The translations under genes were made by a program, and so were the position numbers. The notes beneath the pieces were generated by a model. That model ran no database searches and was not told where the DNA came from. It worked only from the letters and a program-made list of their open reading frames with translations. This document shows positions 59,930 to 64,000 of a stretch of 64,000 nt of DNA, one piece after another. The stretch lies in contig WRFN01000002.1 of the NCBI GenBank assembly GCA_009778785.1, positions 62,001 through 126,000 on the forward strand. Direction: 5' to 3'. This DNA comes from Betaproteobacteria bacterium (GTDB taxonomy: Bacteria > Pseudomonadota > Gammaproteobacteria > Burkholderiales > Casimicrobiaceae). The first letter of the stretch is position 1. The number at the start of each line of letters is the position of its first letter.

Positions 59930-61447
59930 TCAGGCTCTCGTCAGCGGCGGATGGGAAGCAAAGTAACGCTTTATACCTCCGGCAATGGATTCGGCGAAGC
60001 GTTGTTGCTGCTTCGGATCGTTCAACTTGACTTCTTCTTCGGGGTTGGAGATGAACGCCGTTTCAACCAGAATCGACGGAATGTCCGGCGCTTTGAGCAC
60101 CGCAAATCCGGCCTGCTCCACCTCGCCTTTGTGCAGGGCGTTGTGCGTTCCCAGCGCGGTTAAAACCATCGAGCCGACCTTCAGGCTGTCGTTGATCTGC
60201 GCCGATTGCGACAAATCGAGCAAGGTTCGGGTAACGGCAACATCTTTGCTGTTGATGTCCATGCCGCCGACCAGATCGGCATTGTTTTCTTTTTGCGCCA
60301 ACCAGCGCGCTGCCGCCGAGGTGGCACCGCGCTCCGACAACGCGAACACTGAGGAACCGCGCGCGCGGATGTTGGTGAAAGCGTCCGCGTGAATCGACAC
60401 CATCAAATCGGCCTGCACCCGTCGCGCTTTTTCGACGCGCTGATGGAGCGGCACAAAAAAATCGCCGTCGCGCGTCAACACGGCGCGCATGTTCGGCTCG
60501 GCGTCGATCAATTTTTTGACGCGGCGAGCTATCGACAGCACCACGTTTTTTTCCATCGTTCGCCTTCGACCAATCGCGCCCGAATCCTCACCGCCGTGCC
60601 CGGGGTCCAGCATCACGATGATCGGCCTCGGCTTGGTCGGCGGCTTGGTCGGCGTTTTGCTCGGCGGCGGTTTTTTGCCGCCGGTGTTGGGCGATTTTTC
60701 GGGAATGGGCGGCGGCGTTTTCGGATGGACGGCGTCGGTTTTTCCCCCCGTTTTGTCGGCGGTTTTGCTCTTCGTGTCGCGCTTTTCATACTCGCGCACC
60801 AGCGCCAGCAACGCCTCGTCGTCGGCGTATTTCTGCTCCAGCGCCGACACGTTATCGTCGTTTTCAAATTCCTTGACCAGCATCAGCAACGGGTCGCGTC
60901 GCTCCACCGGATAAAGGTCGAGCACCAGACGGTAGCCGAACTGCGCCACCGGCTTGAGCGTAAAAAGTTTCGGATCGACCCGATCCTTGAGGTCAAGCAC
61001 CAGACGCAAAACATGGGCGTCGCGCTGCCCCAACCGAATGCCCAGAATGTAGGGATCGCTGTGCTGCAAAAGCGTTGGCAGCGCCTCCAGCCCGGGCGAC
61101 ATTTCAATGTTCTCGATATCGAGCACGAGCCGATAAGGCTCTTGCAACTGCGTCATCCGAAACGTCGGCAAGCGCGACGTTTCGATCACCAACCGGGTGT
61201 ATTCTTCGGAAGGCCACAAACGGGCAGAGGTAACCCTGTCGGTCGGCGGGGATTTCGGCAACGACGCGGGCGGCGGCGCTGGCGGTAGCGCTAGCGCGGG
61301 TTTCCCCACGGCAACGTAGGCCGTCGGCAGCAGCAGCCACCCCGACGCCAACAGCCCACCTCGCAACAAGCGACGGCGAACGATGGAGATGCGGCACTCT
61401 GGCATCACCACGAGCGTCGTTACACGGCCTTCATCGCGCTCAGACAT
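59930..61447 (-). CDS. amiC: N-acetylmuramoyl-L-alanine amidase (AMIN + Amidase_3)
   Basis: AMIN-like RLVIETSRLPTFRMTQLQEPYRLVLDIENIE; Amidase_3 IVMLDPGHGGEDSGAIGRR, VSIHADAFTN, VETAFISNPEEE. Confidence 0.93.
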   Translation of the reverse strand: MSERDEGRVTTLVVMPECRISIVRRRLLRGGLLASGWLLLPTAYVAVGKPALALPPAPPPASLPKSPPTDRVTSARLWPSEEYTRLVIETSRLPTFRMTQLQEPYRLVLDIENIEMSPGLEALPTLLQHSDPYILGIRLGQRDAHVLRLVLDLKDRVDPKLFTLKPVAQFGYRLVLDLYPVERRDPLLMLVKEFENDDNVSALEQKYADDEALLALVREYEKRDTKSKTADKTGGKTDAVHPKTPPPIPEKSPNTGGKKPPPSKTPTKPPTKPRPIIVMLDPGHGGEDSGAIGRRRTMEKNVVLSIARRVKKLIDAEPNMRAVLTRDGDFFVPLHQRVEKARRVQADLMVSIHADAFTNIRARGSSVFALSERGATSAAARWLAQKENNADLVGGMDINSKDVAVTRTLLDLSQSAQINDSLKVGSMVLTALGTHNALHKGEVEQAGFAVLKAPDIPSILVETAFISNPEEEVKLNDPKQQQRFAESIAGGIKRYFASHPPLTRA

Positions 61448-61911
61448 GCTGCTCCCGCTTCTGTGTGAGGGGCGATTCGCACTTGCCGCCCGACCGCCGA
61501 AACGTCGGAAGGTAGCGTCAAATGCACCGCCAGATCAACCGGCGGCAAACGGTCGCCCAATTTTTCAGGCCATTCGATCACGGCCACCGCGTCGTCCCGA
61601 AAATACTCCGAAAAGCCGCCGGACTCCCATTCCGCCGGGTCTTTAATCCTATAAAAATCAAAGTGATAAAAACATAAATGGAAGTTGATTCTTGAAAAAG
61701 AATACTCTTCCACCAGCGCATAACTGGGGCTTTTGACCGCGCCGGAAACCCCGAGTGCGCGCAACATGCCGCGCACCAGCGTTGTCTTTCCAGCGCCGAG
61801 ATCGCCGGACAGGGTGACCACCATCCCGCCCCGCAAATACGCCGCCAACCGCCCACCGAGCGATTCGGTAGCGGCGGCATCTTTCAAAATGGTTTCAAAC
61901 GGTTCCTGCAT
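61420..61911 (-). CDS. tsaE: tRNA threonylcarbamoyladenosine biosynthesis ATPase
   Basis: VTLSGDLGAGKTTLVRGMLRALGVSGAVKSPSYALVEEY; HFDFYRIKDPAEWESGGFSEYF; VIEWPEK. Confidence 0.95.
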   Translation of the reverse strand: MQEPFETILKDAAATESLGGRLAAYLRGGMVVTLSGDLGAGKTTLVRGMLRALGVSGAVKSPSYALVEEYSFSRINFHLCFYHFDFYRIKDPAEWESGGFSEYFRDDAVAVIEWPEKLGDRLPPVDLAVHLTLPSDVSAVGRQVRIAPHTEAGAACLSAMKAV

Positions 61912-61983
61912 TGGCTGTTTTCATCTCCCCGCGCAAGGATACAACAAACAGCGCTGCCAAAAACAGGGTTTTGTAAAACAAAA

Positions 61984-62009
61984 ACAAAGCGCCCCGAAGG
62001 GCGCTTTGT
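61984..62009 (-). terminator. terminator 3' of the dcuB-like gene
   Basis: ACAAAGCGCCC-CGAA-GGGCGCTTTGT; minus strand followed by TTTTGTTTT. Confidence 0.75.
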
Positions 62010-62032
62010 TTCTTGCTCACAACATCGCAAAT

Positions 62033-63352
62033 CTACAACACAATATCGGCGAGAATGAAACCGAACAGCGTCGAGAGTGCAATGGCCACCGTTCCCGGAA
62101 TGAAGAACGGATGGTTGAACACGTACTTGCCGATTCGCGTCGAGCCGGTATCGTCCATTTCCACCGCCGCCAGCAGCGTCGGATAGGTCGGCAACACGAA
62201 CAACGCCGACACCGCCGCGAACGACGCCACCAGCGTGACCGGCGCGGCGCCGACGGCAATCGCCAGCGGCATCAGCGCGCGAGCGGTCGCCGCTTGCGAG
62301 TAGAGCAGCATCGAGGCGAAGAACAACGCCACCGCCAACAACCACGGCTTGGTTTCCAGCACGCTGCCGGCCAATTCCTTGATTCCGGCTTCGTGCGCGT
62401 TAACGAAGGTCGTGCCCAACCAGGCGACGCCAAGGATACAAACGCAGGCGCTCATCCCGGATTTGAACGTCGAAGCGCTCAACACGTTGGCGGCTTCGAT
62501 CTTGCAAAAGAACGCAATCGCTGTCGCCGCGCTCAACATGAAGACGTAGATGGCGTGGTCACGCGACAGAATGATGCTTTCTTTCGGAATCAGGCCGACC
62601 TTGTCGCTGATTAGTGTGGCGTAAAGCATGACCATCAGAATCGCGAAGAGGAAGATCCAGACCGAGCGTTTGCCCATCTTCGTGACTTTGATGTTGCTGA
62701 CGCCGCGCATCACCACCAGCCCTTTGGCCAGACGTTCCTGATAAATCGGATCGTCTTTCAGTTCCTTGCCGAGGAAGTTGGTAAGGAAGGAGGTGAGAAT
62801 CACCGCCAGCAAGGTCGTCGGGATGCAGATCATCAGAATGTCAAGATAACCCACGCCCAACGGTTCCAGCACGCCGGAGAAGAACACCACCGCCGCCGAA
62901 ATTGGCGAAGCAGTGATGGCAATCTGCGACGCCACCACCGAAATCGACAGTGGTCGCGACGGTCGAACGCCCTGCTCCTTGGCGACTTCGGCGATCACCG
63001 GCAGCGTCGAAAACGCGGTGTGGCCGGTGCCCGCCATGACCGTCATGAAGTAGGTGATGATGGGCGCCAGATAGGTGATGTACTTCGGATGTTTGCGCAA
63101 AAGTTTTTCGGCAACCACCACCAGAAAGTCGATACCGCCCGCCACCTGCATGGCGCCGATGGCGGCAATCACCGACATGATCACCAGAATCACGTCGATC
63201 GGAATCGACCCCGGCTTGACGCCGATGATCGCCAGCACCAGTACGCCCAAACCGCCCGCGAAACCGATGCCGATACTTCCCAGTCGCGCGCCCAGAAAAA
63301 TGGCGCCTAAAACAATGACCAGTTGAAGGATGACCATATAATCCATAACCAT
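62033..63352 (-). CDS. anaerobic C4-dicarboxylate transporter (DcuA/DcuB family)
   Basis: GARLGSIGIGFAGGLGVLVLAIIGVKPGSIPIDVILVIMSVIAAIGAMQVAGGIDFLVVVAEKLLRKHPKYITYLAPIITYFMTVMAGTGHTAFSTLPVIAEVAKEQGVRPSRPLSISVVASQIAITASPISAAVV. Confidence 0.95.
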   Translation of the reverse strand: MVMDYMVILQLVIVLGAIFLGARLGSIGIGFAGGLGVLVLAIIGVKPGSIPIDVILVIMSVIAAIGAMQVAGGIDFLVVVAEKLLRKHPKYITYLAPIITYFMTVMAGTGHTAFSTLPVIAEVAKEQGVRPSRPLSISVVASQIAITASPISAAVVFFSGVLEPLGVGYLDILMICIPTTLLAVILTSFLTNFLGKELKDDPIYQERLAKGLVVMRGVSNIKVTKMGKRSVWIFLFAILMVMLYATLISDKVGLIPKESIILSRDHAIYVFMLSAATAIAFFCKIEAANVLSASTFKSGMSACVCILGVAWLGTTFVNAHEAGIKELAGSVLETKPWLLAVALFFASMLLYSQAATARALMPLAIAVGAAPVTLVASFAAVSALFVLPTYPTLLAAVEMDDTGSTRIGKYVFNHPFFIPGTVAIALSTLFGFILADIVL

Positions 63353-63363
63353 CTCCTCGTAAG

Positions 63364-64000
63364 TTAACTCTTGATGAACTGCGGATTGATCAGGTTATCA
63401 AACGAGAACACCTCATCCCATTTTTCTTGCGTGATCAATTTCCGCTCTTTCACGACGATTTCGTGAATCGACTTATTTTGTAAATACCCTTCCCGCGCAA
63501 TTTCCGCGCATCGTTTGTAACCGAGTATCGGGCTTAGTTGCGTGACGATGCCCAGCGAACCCAGCACCATCGCTTCGGTGCGTTTCGTGTTCGCCGTGAT
63601 GCCTTTCACGCAGTTTTCGGTCAGACTCTTGACCGCGTTCTGCATCGCGCTGATCGAGCTGAACAAGGCATAGCCGATCACCGGCTCCATCACGTTCAAC
63701 TGCAACTGGCCGGCCGACGCCGCCAGCGTGACGGTCAAATCCATGCCGATCACGAAGAAGCCGGTTTGATTGACCACTTCGGGGATTACCGGATTGACTT
63801 TGCCAGGCATGATCGACGAGCCCGGCTGCAACTGCGGCAAATTGATTTCGTTCAGGCCGCAGCGCGGGCCTGACGCCAGCAAACGCAAGTCGTTGCAGAT
63901 TTTGGTGAGCTTCACCGCCGTGCGCTTCAGCACGCCCGAAAGCTGCACATAAGCGCCGGTATCGGAAGTGGCTTCCACCAAATCGTGCGCCAAAACGAAT
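63364..64000 (-). CDS. aspA: aspartate ammonia-lyase (partial, N-terminus off window)
   Basis: Fumarase/aspartase signature GSSIMPGKVNPVIPEVVNQ; GYKRCAEIAREGYLQNKSIHEIVVKERKLITQEKWDEVFSFDNLINPQF; next to the dcu transporter. Confidence 0.92.
   Translation of the reverse strand, partial: FVLAHDLVEATSDTGAYVQLSGVLKRTAVKLTKICNDLRLLASGPRCGLNEINLPQLQPGSSIMPGKVNPVIPEVVNQTGFFVIGMDLTVTLAASAGQLQLNVMEPVIGYALFSSISAMQNAVKSLTENCVKGITANTKRTEAMVLGSLGIVTQLSPILGYKRCAEIAREGYLQNKSIHEIVVKERKLITQEKWDEVFSFDNLINPQFIKS

Overview
The window looks like a chromosomal segment of a betaproteobacterium; this placement is inferred from gene content and order. Most of it is core metabolism. TCA and related genes are sucA (partial), gltA, mdh and acnB. 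A ribF-ileS-lspA-ispH block carries one extra AT-rich membrane-protein gene between ribF and ileS. An AcrAB/OprM-type RND efflux operon sits beside a TetR-type gene. A split periplasmic fumarate-reductase-like flavoprotein lies next to a tetraheme cytochrome c. thiD and a TPP riboswitch-thiM-thiE unit are followed by a methylcitrate cluster (prpC-acnD-prpF-prpB), ackA-pta, an exosortase H pair, amiC-tsaE, and dcuB-aspA (partial). Three tRNAs are readable: Glu-TTC, Leu-GAG and Leu-TAA. The most interesting accessory material is at 38.4-40.1 kb. It holds the C-terminal end of an RHS-type polymorphic toxin with a deaminase-like toxin domain, a frameshift in its core, and a candidate immunity gene. 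This sits beside a tRNA gene and a dense run of unexplained hairpins. A second strong candidate is a structured, apparently non-coding element at about 49.12-49.24 kb (minus strand). It has a 9-bp closing stem, several GNRA-type tetraloop hairpins and a downstream T-tract. Two dispersed palindromic intergenic repeat families, a degraded flavoprotein pseudogene and several clear intrinsic terminators are also present. No CRISPR array, rRNA operon or intact IS element was recognised.
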